Below are positions 11,301 through 23,500 of a stretch of 64,000 nt of DNA, piece after piece. A program made the translations under genes and the position numbers. Below the pieces are notes generated by a model, which saw only the letters and a list, made by a program, of their open reading frames with translations, made no database searches and had not been told where the DNA came from. Within the stretch, counting starts at the first letter, position 1, and the number at the start of each line of letters is the position of its first letter. Where the stretch lies: positions 124,001 through 188,000 of the forward strand of contig RQOL01000618.1 of NCBI GenBank assembly GCA_013076295.1, written 5' to 3'. Origin of the DNA: Sanderia malayensis. Lineage: Eukaryota > Cnidaria > Scyphozoa > Semaeostomeae > Pelagiidae.

Positions 11301-13400
11301 AAGTGCCATTACACTTGTTTTTTATTTGCTAAAACTATAGTTTCGATTTCGCTCATTCTGGATCTGCTTTCATTTTTTCGACTTTATGATACTTTTTGCG
11401 TTGCAGGGCTTTTTCTCTCACACTTTCGAGACATACTTCGAGGACTGGGGCTTGCCTACTATGACATCATAGTAGGCCCCGTATTGAAGCAACAAGTTCG
11501 ACACTGATTTTCCCCAGAAAACGACTATTTTTATTTGTTCTTTTTTTACTTTAAAAGTTAGAAATTGAGCGTCGGTTACAAAGATTGGAATTTTTAAACA
11601 ATGTTGATCCGTCAGTTTCCTTAAAATTGAAATGCAAAGCTTCCATTTAGTGGTTGTGCAATCTGTGGGCACGGGGCGGCACGTCCGCTGTATGCGGATG
11701 CATGAACAAGACAAGCTGAGCTGAAGAAATGTGTTCTTGTGTGGTGGGTGATATGTGTTTGTGATATGAACGTGTGTACGTTGTGTTGTGAGAGGAGGGC
11801 AACAGCAAATCAAAGCAATGAATATCTTTGCAAAGTTTGTGCTTTTAGAACAACGCAAGCAGTCAATAAAATAAAGTCATAGCTGCTAAAGTTTCTTTAT
11901 TGGACAGTGGTTATAAGATAAAGTGATTCTTATATAATCCTGATAAAAAAGATCATCGGAGAGGATGAGACTGTATGTGTTGGTTGTAGTGACTTTGGAC
12001 ATGAAATAAACTCTGCGAAGGCGTGTTGTTGGTCGAATTCATGCTAATTTTTAGCGCAGCCCAAGACTGTTTTAATAACAAGCTTTACAGAAAAGTCCAC
12101 GCAAAAATTGACTTTTCGAAGCGATTTAAGGACACTGAGCAACAAGCTGGCTTGTATGTAAAACGTACAGTGGAATCCCGTTATAACGAATTCTGCAGGG
12201 ACCGAAAAAATAGTTCGCAAGAGCGGGAGTTCGTTGTACAGAAGGGAAATATTTTTAGGAAGAATTCCAAACAGAAATGGGCCAGAATATGTCTGTTGGA
12301 CCCTTCCTCGAGTATTCGCGTTTAAGATGCACACTATATTGTTTCAAAAAACAGTTTACAGGATGACAAAGGTTATTTTTCTGACAGATTGCAACAGGAA
12401 AAAATCTCAAACTTATTTAACAATGAAACATCACAATGCAAAGTCGATATTACCACTTGATGTCAATTTTTTCATTTCTTTTTAATTTTTTCTACTTTTA
12501 TTTTCTGTTCTCTTCAACAAAAAATCATTGATATGTTTTTGTTCCTTTTTGTTGCTAATTGCTACGTCATATAATTTCAAAAGGGAATTGATTTTCTTCG
12601 CATATTGTCCCCTAATTCCACACAAAAAAGGCTCCATGTTTGAAGCACATCCAGAGCTTGAAAAACTTCACCCTTCGTTGGTGGCTGCACAGCTTCTTCC
12701 TCCATTGCATCACATTCTTCTTCACTTTCGCCATCCATACTTTATACTTTGAGGTCGTATGAAACTTGGGCGAAAGTAATAAGCCGGTTAGATTATGATT
12801 AAAACCATATATACGTCTGTGGCCCTGCGCGCCATGGCGATCAGTTTTTTCAAAAATTTCTCCTGCTCAGTTTTTTCAAAAATTTGCTATATCGAGGGTA
12901 TTTGTGGTCAGGGGATCGGAAGTTTCGTTCGTAATAACGAAAGTTCGCTATATCCAGTTTTCGTTATACAGGGATTATTTACAGTAGGATTTACTTCCCA
13001 GAATCCAAGGGACCAGAGTTTTAGTTCGTAATAGCGCGAAGTTCGTTATAAACGGGGTTCGTTATAGCGGGATTTCACTGTAAATTGAAATTCAAAGCAA
13101 TATTTTAGGCCCTGTATACTTGTAAAGTTGGCCAGAACTCACAATTACATAGTTTCTTCATGGGAAAATTTCTGTTATATCAGTATCGATTTTCCAAGAC
13201 ATTGTAAAAGTAGCTATATGATACCTTTCTTTAGTTTTTATTATCGTTCTTTCAATTAACGCCAATTCCATACACACAAACTCGCTTTTACTTTTATCCT
13301 GAACTCGAATGCTTTATTCAGGCCGCGGAATGTGCCTGCGCCCAGCAGTTGAACAGCCATTACATTGATATTTTTCATTTCAATTTTACAGCATCTGACC
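11301..13400. mobile_element. Composite copy of the AGTGCCACTATA-ended TTAA repeat family
   Basis: The left end at 11301 (AAGTGCCATTACAC, then TTTTATTTGCTAAAACTATAG) matches, inverted, the right end of the clear copy at 23670-24473. Inside, 11440-11480 (CTTCGAGGACTGG, CTATGACATCATAGT) and 12060-13390 match the body of that copy, but the pieces are in mixed orientations. It appears to be a rearranged or palindromic version. The right end was not found. A Tigger-like element interrupts it at 12168. No protein-coding capacity was recognised. Confidence 0.55.
12168..13080. mobile_element. Tigger/pogo-like non-autonomous element, TA target duplication
   Basis: The left end CAGTGGAATCCCGTTATAAC and the right end GTTATAGCGGGATTTCACTG are inverted copies of the Tc1-mariner (Tigger-type) kind, flanked by TA on both sides. 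A related repeat at 23960-23980 shows the uninterrupted site (AAACGTAAATTGAAATTC), giving a paralogous empty site that fixes the insertion point and TA duplication. Length is 913 bp. No intact transposase frame is present. Truncated relatives lie at 19131 and 39160. Confidence 0.85.
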
Positions 13401-13419
13401 CAGCAAAATTGTATAAAGA

Positions 13420-13690
13420 CCCCCTCCCCTTCGATCCGTTTGCGATACTGCGTTTACACGGAAACAATTGAAAACGGTGCATTCCGAACCATGGTTGATA
13501 GTTGAGAATATATAAATTTCATGGTTGTTTTTATTAAAAACTACACACAAAGCTAAATTTCGGAAATTGTTGAAAACGGGAATTGGTATAGGCTGTCAAA
13601 TTTTGGCGCAAACGCCACATTACAAATATTTGAAACAGCGGGAATCGCAGGGGAAGCGAAGTGAAGCTCAAATTTGTGAAAGTTTCAGTG
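13420..13690. repeat. Interspersed repeat, copy 1 (AAAACGGTGCATTCC family)
   Basis: Bases 13530-13680 match 36810-36970 in inverted orientation (shared phrases TATAGGCTGTCAAAT, CAAATATTTGAAACAGCGGGA). Both copies have a nearby end of the kind GTTTACACGG / GTTCACACGA plus AAAACGGTG. It looks like a dispersed non-coding mobile element. Confidence 0.55.
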
Positions 13691-14004
13691 CTTTTCACAA
13701 GTTTCTCTTATTTTCCTATTTCTATAGCTTGACTCAATGAAAACTGGTCCAAATGAGGTAAAAGGCCATAATCGTAGAAGGCCATAATCGAGATACTGAT
13801 GTGAACAATAATTCACAAGTTTGGAGAGCTTTTTTTCACGATTGGAGGAGAACACAAACAAAATTAAAACGATGACAAAACTATTGGCGTACAGAATCGA
13901 TTCTTTGCGACGGCGATTCTTTTGATGAACAATTGTTCGAACAGCAAAGGTTGGAAGATTCACTTCTGATAATGCATAGCTCAAGGCCAGGTGAAAATTC
14001 AAGT

Positions 14005-14295
14005 ACAGTATTTACTCGAGTCAGGGGCGGTGCTCTTACCTGGGCGGCGTGTTTACAAACTCTGTCATTTTTTAATAAAGCAAGTCAGCTTTTAAACAAT
14101 CCTTTGGTAGTAAAATATACAAGTTTGAAACACTTAAATGTGTTTTGAAGCAAGAAAATAAATTCCTCAGGTAGCACTGCATTTACAAAAAATATTCGGA
14201 GGCGGCGCTCTTTAACTTTATCTCTCTCAAATGCGGCGCTCATTCGGGGGCGGCGCTCATACGGGGGCGGCGCTCACTCGAGTAATTACGGTAAG
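14005..14295. mobile_element. Short MITE with ACTCGAGT inverted ends
   Basis: The left part ATTTACTCGAGTCAGGGGCG and the right part CACTCGAGTAATTACGGTAA are inverted copies. The inner sequence has repeated GGGCGGCGCTC. The terminal TTACGGTAA resembles the TACCGTAAATCC termini at 15097 and 57621, so the families may be related. No coding potential. Confidence 0.65.
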
Positions 14296-14399
14296 TAATA
14301 AAACGAGGTTAGTTTTATTCACATACATGTATCAATATATTAAGGATATAGGATAATATCCTGTGTCCCAGTACCTCCCTATAGTTGGCCCTCGATGGA

Positions 14400-14530
14400 G
14401 TGGAACAGCGATCTTCAACAACAGTGGGGTTCGTTTTCCATTGTTATTGCCTCCGTTTTGAGTGGAACAGTGATCTTAAGCAAAATGGGGGTTGGTTTTC
14501 CATTGGTATTGCCTCCGATGTGTTTTATAA
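14400..14530. repeat. About 62-bp tandem repeat (minus-oriented copy)
   Basis: Two units of a repeat read as GATCTTnAnCAAnAnTGGGG, then TTTTCCATTG, then TATTGCCTCCG. The same unit occurs in the opposite orientation at 23546-23669 and 24474-24598. Confidence 0.6.
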
Positions 14531-15096
14531 TATGATCTGAGTGGGACAAAAAGCGATCCTGAACTAAGGTTCTAAGTTTTTGTAAAATTCTAAAAAGAGC
14601 TCCCTTTTCACAGTAGACAATGCTTTTAGCGACAAAATATGAGAATGTTATTCTCTTGGCTATAATTTGAGATTGCAGTTGCTTTAGCCACGTGGTGTCA
14701 GTGGAGATTAGCCTCATAACACGGCGTTCAGATTCTGGTAAGTCAAGTCAATCGTTTCGTGATGCAGCCAGGGCATCTTCAAGTAGTTGGGTGAAACATC
14801 ATTAAGTTTAGAATTAGTCTGTGATTTGGATAACACATCAGTTCACATCATCATCATCATCATCTACTTTCCCATTGTCACGTGTATAAAGCACGTGACT
14901 GTTCATTCATTTTAGTTATATGTTGCGTGATTTTCTTCTATTAATTATACTTTGTTTCCCTGTCAATATTCCGTTTGTATCTCTCGTCATGTACAGTTTA
15001 TGTTCTAATATCTTAGCTTGTGTATTGTCTCAGTGTTCCGGTAGCCAGAGCTCCGTCAATGTATAGTCTTTGTATCTGTGTAAAATAGTTAGATAT

Positions 15097-15413
15097 ACCG
15101 TAAATCCTCGAATTAGCCTCCTGGGGGTTATTTATTTTTGACATTTTCAGAGGGGGGCTTATTCAAGGGGGGGCTTATAAAACTATCTGAAATATGGCAC
15201 AAAAATTGACGCTGTTACTGGGAAAATAAACGGGAAATTGGTTTAGTTGTTCAAGCAAAGTATTTTATATACACAGATAAACAAAAGAATGCTCAGATAT
15301 TGGTGAAAAAATGGTTAGAAAAACAAAATTTTCTCGAACTTGCTGTACGCAAACATCAGCATGTTTGGGGTGGGGGCTTATTCGAGGGGGGGGGCAATTC
15401 GAGGATTTACGGT
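15097..15413. mobile_element. MITE with TACCGTAAATCCTCG inverted ends, copy 1
   Basis: The left end ACCGTAAATCCTCGAATTAG and the right end CAATTCGAGGATTTACGGT are inverted, flanked by AT/TA sequence. Subterminal G-rich blocks (GGGGGCTTATTCGAGGGGG) are repeated inside. Copy 2 is at 57621-57990 in the opposite orientation, and a fragment is at 541-620. It is about 320 bp, non-coding. Confidence 0.8.
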
Positions 15414-15520
15414 ATATGTGATTCTCGATAAGAAAGATCTCGCTGAAAAACGTCTCTATCTGTGCCATACTATTGTGCCACCGTACACGTTACACCATCA
15501 AGATTTTATTTCAGGGTATG

Positions 15521-16170
15521 TTACTGAAGGTTGTCCAGTAGCAACAAGAAATTGGTTTTGTGAATCATTAATCTTCTCAATTGTTGTTCGTCTATTCCAA
15601 AGCTGCTGGGATACTTCTTCCACCGATCTTGTGTTATTTTACAGAATAATAGCTGCTTTTGTAAACTGTTATTACCACTCCTTGTGATGTGAGCTATGTA
15701 TTTCATGTGTTGTACAAGACAGAATGACGTAATCCCTGCCGTGTTGGTTATCTCTCTTAATCTTTCATTGCTTATTTCAAAAGACCAATCGCATTCAGTG
15801 TTAGGGTCCAAGTCTTTACTTCCAGGAGAGCCTTTCTTCTAAAACCTCCTGAAATCATTCTCCTTAAAAACCCATTCCATATAGTTTCAATCTTCTTCAA
15901 CTCTGATTTACTTAAATTTCAAGCTTGAACTGAATTAATAATCTACTGCGTACGTAGGCTTCCAGGAATTTGATACGTGTTTTGATATTGATTCTTTTGT
16001 CAGTAAATACAGTTCTTAACTCATTCCATTTTGCATAGGCACTACTTATTTTATGTGTAATAAATGATGGTATAGTTTTTATCTTGATATTACTCAATAC
16101 ATGTCCAAGAAATCTAAAGGTGCCCGCATTTTCAATGGGTTGACTATTTAAACTGATAAGGGTATCTCTT
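15521..16170 (-). pseudogene. LINE reverse transcriptase C-terminal remnant
   Basis: The minus-strand reading from 16170 down to about 15910 contains phrases typical of the post-catalytic part of LINE RTs (FRFLGHVLSN; AYAKWNELRTVFTDKRI; KTRIKFLEAYVRSRLL). After a break, 15811-15521 continues with the conserved tail (ISNERLREIT; QHMKYIAHITR; LQKQLLF). Stops and frame changes separate the parts. The upstream catalytic half is missing: an inverted-repeat element begins exactly at 16171. This is retroelement debris. Confidence 0.75.
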
Positions 16171-17266
16171 TCGTCGTTACTAAAAAGCGGAACAACCCAA
16201 GAACAAGCTGAACAACCCAAGAACAACCCAAGAACAGGCTGAACAACCCAAGAACAACCCAAGAACAGTCCGAAAACCCCAAGAACAACCCAGGAACCAC
16301 CCAAGAATAACCTTCAAGCCCCAAGAACAAGCTGAACAACCCAGAAAGAACGCAAGAACAACCCAAAATTATCATAATAGGGTTCTTTCTTTCCCATTTT
16401 CATGGCGTTGTTGTGGGTTGGGGATGTTGTTGTTTTTGTACAAAGTGGCCTAACTAATTTTCGTAAGGTTATAAAGCAAGTCAGAACGAGGCATCCACTG
16501 GATAATTTTTGTTGAAAGCTAGTCAGCATTCTAGAACATTTTGGGGAAACACAATGCAATGCAATTTCACTACAAACCCTAAACGAAGTGGTTTGCGTAA
16601 ACTTCACTAAAAACAAATTAAGTCATACTTAAATTGATGAGTGGACTTGAAAGTCATAATATAATGCTGCACCCTCACATAGCGTTTCTTTCGTCTATGA
16701 CGTACGGGCATTCCCACTAACGACACGAAAAAGATAAAACTTCACTGGATGAATGGGCAAGCAGGGAAGAGGCGACAAGGCCTAAATTTCACCACAACAA
16801 GTCACCTTACCGCCAGCCACGACACGACATTATTGCTTGGGGAAATCGCAAAAGGGGGACGAGTACTGCAGAACACAAACAATAAGCGCATGCAAATGAA
16901 GAGTTTTGTAAAGTATATGATTATTTCTCAGAGTAATCGGTCTAACACATTCTAAACAAGTCCTAAACATCCAAAACGTGCCATGCCATGCCACACGGCA
17001 CTCACGGCGGACCATGTTTTATGCAACGCCATGTGAAAATGGGAAAGAAAGAACCCTTGTTAGGATAATCTTGGGTTGTTCTTGCGTTCTTTCTGGGTTG
17101 TTCAGCTTGTTCTTGGGGCTTGAAGGTTGCTCTTGGGTGGTTCTTGGGGTTTTCGGACTGTTCTTGGGTTGTTCTTGGGTTGTTCAGCCTGTTCTTGGGT
17201 TGTTCTTGGGTTGTTCAGCTTGTTCTTGGGTTGTTCTTGGGTTGTTCCGCTTTTTAGTAACGACGA
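16171..17266. mobile_element. Element with about 200-bp inverted ends built of AAGAACAACCC units
   Basis: The left end TCGTCGTTACTAAAAAGCGG is mirrored by CCGCTTTTTAGTAACGACGA at the right. Inside each end, about 170 bp of degenerate AAGAACAACCC repeats (complement GGGTTGTTCTT) runs inward, followed by a further matching block (TTCTTTCTTTCCCATTTTCA and its inverse). The ORFs of Trp/Val/Leu/Gly repeats seen here are artefacts of the repeat. The target-site duplication is unclear. It interrupts the LINE remnant ending at 16170. A related C-rich end is at about 46495-46615. Confidence 0.8.
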
Positions 17267-19130
17267 TCACGGAGCTCATTTTCCTAAAATAACCCAGCGC
17301 TATTCCTTAAAGAGTCGATCCATTTGACTTCAATCCAAATCTGAATTCGAATAGAACTTTTGTTGCGCTTCCTTCAAATTCAAACTTGTGGCATGCTTCA
17401 TACATTTCGGCGTGCCTTCTTTGTACTCGATAAATTAACTAATTATGGCAAAGCATAATAAGCTAATCCTATATCGTTGATTTCTCCTCCTTTAAGTGAC
17501 AAATGTGATTCATTACTTTCAATTTCAATTCAATCAGTAATTACTCTTGACTTTGCAACATTATGTTGTCCAAAAAAGAGACTCACGTCGTTTTGAAGCA
17601 TTGAGCAATTTTGGTACCCGTTCCACCCCCGTGAACGGGTTGAAATCGATATGATAATGTACGGCAAATTGGCTTTACTCCGGGTGGGTAACTAACACAT
17701 GTAATGATGCCTCAATGCTACGAAATATCGCGTTCCGTATACCGATAATATCAAAATTATGAGTACATGCAAATTTGACAAATGTTGCTAATCCGTCCTA
17801 CCATCATATCGTTGTCTTATTAAACAACAAGCTAATTAATAAAACAATCGACGAATAAACAAATAAATAAAATTATTAGCTAGTATAAATGCCACAAACA
17901 GAGAATAAGCGTGGAATATGAGAGCAGAATATCAAATCGCAAATTGTGAAATGATTCGTATACTTTCTGAAAAGCTTCTTGACATCGAGTAACCTTAAAA
18001 AAAGACTGTTTACACGAAATGTTTGGGCAATAAAAAACCACGATTTGATCTTTGTATCATTTGACTATCATCTTTTTCTATCATCTGTCTAGAAAACTTG
18101 ACGTATTTGTTTTTCAACTTTGTATAACTGCCATTGCTTGTGGAACATTTGCTTACATACGCCCGTACGGGACCGAACACATATTTAACTCTGCTTACAG
18201 CATGATCGCAAACATATAAGGGCAGTCTATGCCGAATACCACGCAACAGTCAATGTCGCTCATTTCAATATATAATTTTTAATGATGAGACAGGAGAACA
18301 AGGGGGAAAAAGGCGCTTGAAATTCCATGAATCATGCCTATTAATAACGTGAAAATGCGTCAAACGAAAACGCGAAGCGGGATTGACCCTGCAATGTGAA
18401 ACAGGAAATTACCTTCATTGACGCTATTTAAAGGTTTTATACATCCATATACCTTGCTATTCCAGCATATTCACATATAACCCAGCTAAGAAATTTATAC
18501 CACACTCTTTCTGCACGCAAAATGCTTCATATTATATTAGGTCGCTCACGAGTCGATCTCCTATATTACATTCATGCATGTTTCAATATCTCACGAAACC
18601 ACGAAACTAAAAACACCTTCTACGCCTGGCATTTAAAAATAGAAGTTACCAGAGTTGGCGGTGTAATGTTTCGTAACAGCAACCTTACTTTGCAAAAGAA
18701 AAACGATGTCTAAAACCGAAATATTCCTGCATTTTCGACAAGTCAGGTGTCTATATACCCTCTTTGTTTATACACGAATAGTTTTATCTATATTATCAAT
18801 TATGAATAGATAATTCAGTAAAATTGTCTTACATTTTCCAAGATGGTCTTTTATTTATCATATAAACCAGTGAATTATAAACCAGTGAATAATATTCAAT
18901 CAAGCTTCAGGAATAATTTCATTGTCTTGATTGTTTCGAACACAATGGAAAGTCGGCGAATCGGTTGTCCCTGAACTTCTCCTGCAGTTTTTCCCGTGAG
19001 ATGAAATAAAATATCAGATTAAAGAGACATAAACAGTACCGCTGCGACAAGACATAGCACATGGCCAAATAATTAAGCGTGCGAAAAGACTATGAACGAA
19101 TGAATGAAAAGCAAGAAAAAACTAGCAGTA
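17267..19130. other. No gene recognised
   Basis: AT-rich sequence. No exon with credible splice sites, no RNA gene and no clear inverted repeat was found on either strand. Confidence 0.45.
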
Positions 19131-19261
19131 CAGTGGAATCCCGCTATAACGAACCCCGCTTATAACGAGCTTCCCGGTATTACGAACTAAAACTCCGGTC
19201 CCTTGGATTCTGGGAAGTAAATCCTACTGTAAATACTCCCTGTATAACGAACACTTGATAT

Positions 19262-20346
19262 CAGAGGCGGACATTGGCCATATTTGGTGGTGGGGCGAAT
19301 AGTGCCGATTTGCCGACAAAATTCTAAACCAAGAAACCGAAGGTTAGAGCTCTTGTTGGGGTCAACGGGGCGAAGCCCCTATCAAGGTTTTGGGGCTTTG
19401 CTACTTTTTTACCTCTCGAGATTTTTAAAATGTGAACAATTTTGAAAATAAATTACAGTTCAGTTACAACTACAAGATCTTTGAACTTTGTGCCTTTCGT
19501 TTGGAAGAAAACGTTACACTTGAAGACCTCTTTTGGTTCAGATGGTGCTTCAATCTGAGCACAACTCGTCCAATCCTTTTTCTCGCTCTTCGGCTTGCAA
19601 AATCATATTCTGTTCCTGACTTTTCTGCGATTTCTTTCGCTTGAACAATAAACTCGTCAAACTTAGGATCACAGGCGCCGACTACGTGGGAGCTTGGGGG
19701 CTCAAGCCCCCCCTGGAAATTTCTATCGGGGGCTCCCCCTGGGAACATTGTTTGGGATATAAAAAAACACGTTTATTTTATTGAAGAAACATTAATCAAA
19801 GAATTAAACTGATGATCTGTAGACCATGATGTTACACATAATTTATTACACATAATACATATGCATATTGTATGTTAGTGACAGGGAATTTGTCTACCTT
19901 TTCTTTTTTAAATTTTTTTTTAATTTTGAGTCCCCCCTGGGAAAAGTAAAAGTCGGCGCCTATGTAGGATCATTTCTTAATGCTTGGAATTTCCTAATGC
20001 ATGGGTCGATAAAGAGAAGAGCTTCGGCCAAGTCAATCTCACTGCCTTGTAGTATTTTGCTCAGGATGCTTGTCGAATGTCGGTTGCATTATTTGATCAA
20101 ATATGACCACCATGAGCGTAAATTCGAACTTTGATTATAGTAAGGATTCCATTAGCCTTTGTTATGATGCCAGGCACCATTTCGTCGTTTACGTCGCTTG
20201 TAAGTTAAGAAACTTTCAAGAATACATAGTAAAAATCTGTCTAAGTAAATACCGACAAAATGCCGTAAAAAGTTAACATTCGCCGACAAATAATTTTTTG
20301 GGGGGTCGTTCGCCCCCCCCCAAACCTCCCATAATATCCGCCTCTG
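19262..20346. mobile_element. hAT-like non-autonomous element, 8-bp TSD (cttgatat/cttggtat)
   Basis: The left end CAGAGGCGGACATT and the right end AATATCCGCCTCTG are inverted. The flanks are CTTGATAT at 19254-19261 and CTTGGTAT at 20347-20354, a 7-of-8 match of the length expected for hAT elements. It sits inside a Tigger-like fragment and itself contains another insertion at 19672. G/C-rich subterminal blocks (GGGGCGAA, TTCGCCCCCC) are present. No transposase frame. Confidence 0.8.
19672..19964. mobile_element. hAT-like MITE with perfect 8-bp TSD TAGGATCA
   Basis: The inverted ends are CAGGCGCCGACT at left and AGTCGGCGCCTATG at right, flanked on both sides by TAGGATCA (19664-19671 and 19965-19972). 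Subterminal CCCCCCCTGG / TCCCCCCTGGGAAAA blocks repeat. It is about 293 bp, non-coding, and nested in the element at 19262-20346. It is the youngest layer of a three-level nest. Confidence 0.82.
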
Positions 20347-20542
20347 CTTGGTATAACGGCCTGGAACTTGTATCCTACCTATCTCCATGAAGGAAATAGA
20401 AAGTTTGCTCGTTCCAGTCTGTTTTAGACCAATGGCCTCGTTCTCCTCTCCTTAAATAAATTCGCGCGCGCCTACATATGTATTTTGATTTTGCATTTGT
20501 TGCTGTTCTTCGCTTTGTTGCTTTGCTTTTTTGATTTCCAAG

Positions 20543-23500
20543 ATGGCCAATGATATAGCATACAAGCAGCTTCTCTGCAGAGATATACATGTTCGCTTTG
20601 GAGGAGAAAATGGAGCTGACAGGTAAGCTTAAGAGACTTCATTCTCTCAATTTTTGTGTCGTATTTGACTGGACGAGGAGGCAAGGCCAAAATCGAGGGC
20701 ACATTTTGAACACTTCATTCATATAGATATTCTCAAATATTCTGAAATCACCAGCAAAGAAACGAAACAAGTAGCGTTGGTTTTAGTCTTTAGCCCGAAG
20801 TACGTTTAACAAGTGCGGGAAGGTAATGAAAGGGAATTTAAAATTGAAGTCAATGATAAAATAAGAGAAAGTACAATAAAAAACCTATTTTATATGTAAA
20901 ATGAAATCTATTGGAATATTTTATGACACATCAAAGTATGCAGACAGATTTTCTCCATCAAGCTTTCAAGACGTTTTTTCATAGGAAGAAAGTTTTACGC
21001 CATGGTATAATCACATTATTATTTGGAAATGGTTAAACAATATTTATTTTTAGACTGCAGTCGTTCTAGGAGCTTTACCTTTTTTATCTGCTCGGTTTGT
21101 TTATATTTTTGTTGTGCAAACTCATTTCTTCCCCCCAGTAGGAACCAGATGATCCTCTTCAATAACGCACTCTGTTGGCCAAAGTTACACGCTACCAAAC
21201 TCAGTTTTTGAGTTTTAGACATCACACAGGCTTCAAGACAAATTTCTTCAGCTGAAAGATAGGCAATAGCTCATAAATTTCCAAGGGAAAACATAATTTA
21301 GAATTTGTCATATTGTTTTGTTATAATAAGAGAAAGCTGCAAGGCAGTGTTTGAAAATCGTTTTACAAAACTTGTCAAAGTGGAGTAAGAAAAATGGCAA
21401 TAAATATCTTTCACAAAAGCATGTAAATTCTTTATAAGAAGATGCTTCAGTCTTTCCAATTTTCATTCTATTCCTTTGTAGTTTCTTTTATTGTTATTGC
21501 AAAACAATGTGATATAGCTAATTGTGCTGTCACTTGAGAATGTATAAGATTTTCAGTATATTTCTGCCATAAATATTTCTGCCAAGAATTCAAATTTATG
21601 AGAGCCTAAGTACCATACATCTTTAATGACGAAATGTTATGGGCTTGTTTTCTGGTTACATTTCATCAATATGTTGGTGGTCTATTTTACTTCGTGAAAC
21701 TTTTAGGTTTTTTTTTCATGATAAGTTATCAGTTGTTGTTGAAAGATTTATCAGACTTGAATATTTGATGAAAATCTTGTAATGCAGTTTTCTCTTTAAA
21801 GCTACACTTTTACTTTGCCCTTTGCTTGTCATTAAAACTAGCATGGCACAACAAGCATCTGTCTTCCTGCCCTTCCCTCAGCTAGAATTGGCGCACTGGA
21901 CTCCTTTTTACTTTATTGTTCTAGATGTCTTGTCTATTCATGCTGACATTTTTATTAATAGGGAAACAAAGCTCAAAATATTTATTGGTTTTAGTACTTC
22001 TTCATCTGGTATTTGCAAAAAGGTATTTAATTATGTGCTGAAATTTTATAGTAAGCCCCTGTTATTTTACAATTTTCATGTTACTATCTATTTTCAAAGA
22101 TTGAGGCATAACGTTTTCTTGATACAACACATTGGTGTCTACTTTGTCTTTGTGATTTTTTATGATTTTAATTCTATCCAGGAACTACACATTAGGCTGA
22201 CAGATGACAATGATCCATTTTTCCTGCAATTCTTATATCTTAACAATGATGATTTCCAAAGGTTTGTATAATTTCTCCTTTTTTTATTAGAAAGTTTATG
22301 CCACTCACTAATGGTTCTTATACTAATTACTTTTTCGACAGTCTGAAAACTCAACAAGGACTTCTTGTAGATTTCTCTGCCTTCCCACAAAAGCTAATTG
22401 ATTTAGTTGATATGTGCAGTAAAGAAGAGAACAATAGTACCCCAAGGTAATCCAAATTGTAATATTACTTTTCTGGAGTAATTGTCTACTTCTTTCTTGT
22501 CTAAGTGATATTTATTGCTTCTTAGGTTTTTACTTCAGTTTAAGTTATCTGGAAGTGACAGAGCTGGTAATGGTATACTGGATATAATAGAAACAAATCC
22601 ATTCAAGCATCTCACTCACCTGTCATTAAAGTTTTTTCCTGGTGGTGATGAAGAGGTTAAAAGATATCTTGCAAAATGCTTAAAGAACATAAAGGTATGC
22701 TACACAGTGTTTACACATTTAAAGGTATTTACAACCTGTTAATGTATTTTCACCAGTTTTATTTGAAAATGTATTTGTTTCTCCATCAGTTTTATGTTGT
22801 GTTGTGACAAAAATATACCGGTTTATCACTCTCATATACATCATAAAATATATATTTCTATATATAACTAATAGCTGTATGTGTCTCCTTTAGAATGAGA
22901 AAGAAAGCCTCTTGAAGAAAGTTCAATGCCTTGAAACAGATTTTTCTTTACAATTTTCGGCAATAAGTCAGGTGGGCATTTAATAAACTATTTGGGCAGA
23001 CACTGAATAGCTGTTGTTAGACAAATTCAATTGCTATTTTTACATTCATCTATTGATATATTTATATTTTTGGTTTTGTTAAAAGTTATAAGGATATGCA
23101 GGTTCTAACTTGTTATGTTTGATATATTGTTTTGCTGTTTTAGAAATTGCAGGAGAAAACAGAGGAGCTGGAAAATCTGAAAAGTGATTGGACAATTCAA
23201 TTGGATGCATCTTTATCCAAACACCATGCTGAACTTACTTCAGCAAAAGAATATGGTTTGAAGGTAAATAATATGGCAGCATAAGTATTACCTATTTGGT
23301 ATGCAAATGCGACCTCATTAGTCCACAATAGCTTCCTTTTAAAGCAACAGTGTTTAAAATCAGCAGAAAAATCAAATATTCCACAAATGCAACATTCCCA
23401 TGCTGTTTTCAAGATTAGCTTGACATGGCCTAGAACTATAAAATTTACAAAGGAAGTTACAAATGAATTTCTCGAAAACGCAGACAAATGTATTTGTAGC

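Larger units (their letters stand above)
19131..20375. mobile_element. Tigger-like element fragment, host of two nested insertions
   Basis: It starts with TA then CAGTGGAATCCCGCTATAAC, the same left end as the element at 12168, followed by further matching sequence (TTGGATTCTGGGAAGTAAAT in inverted relation to the other copy). It is broken at 19262 by an hAT-like element and resumes at about 20347 (CTTGGTATAACGGC). Its own right terminus is not recognisable. Confidence 0.6.

Noticed and set aside
11418..11858. 146-residue minus-strand ORF
   Set aside because: It lies within a dispersed non-coding repeat family whose other copies carry stops here, and no domain is recognisable.
15912..17327. 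ORFs with Gly-Leu-Phe-Leu-Gly-Cys-Ser-Trp repeats on both strands
   Set aside because: They are translations of the AAGAACAACCC repeats in the arms of an inverted-repeat element.
21822..22271. 149-residue plus-strand ORF as an independent gene
   Set aside because: It reads through SASS6 exons 2 and 3 and their introns. The exon parts with proper splice sites explain the coding signal.
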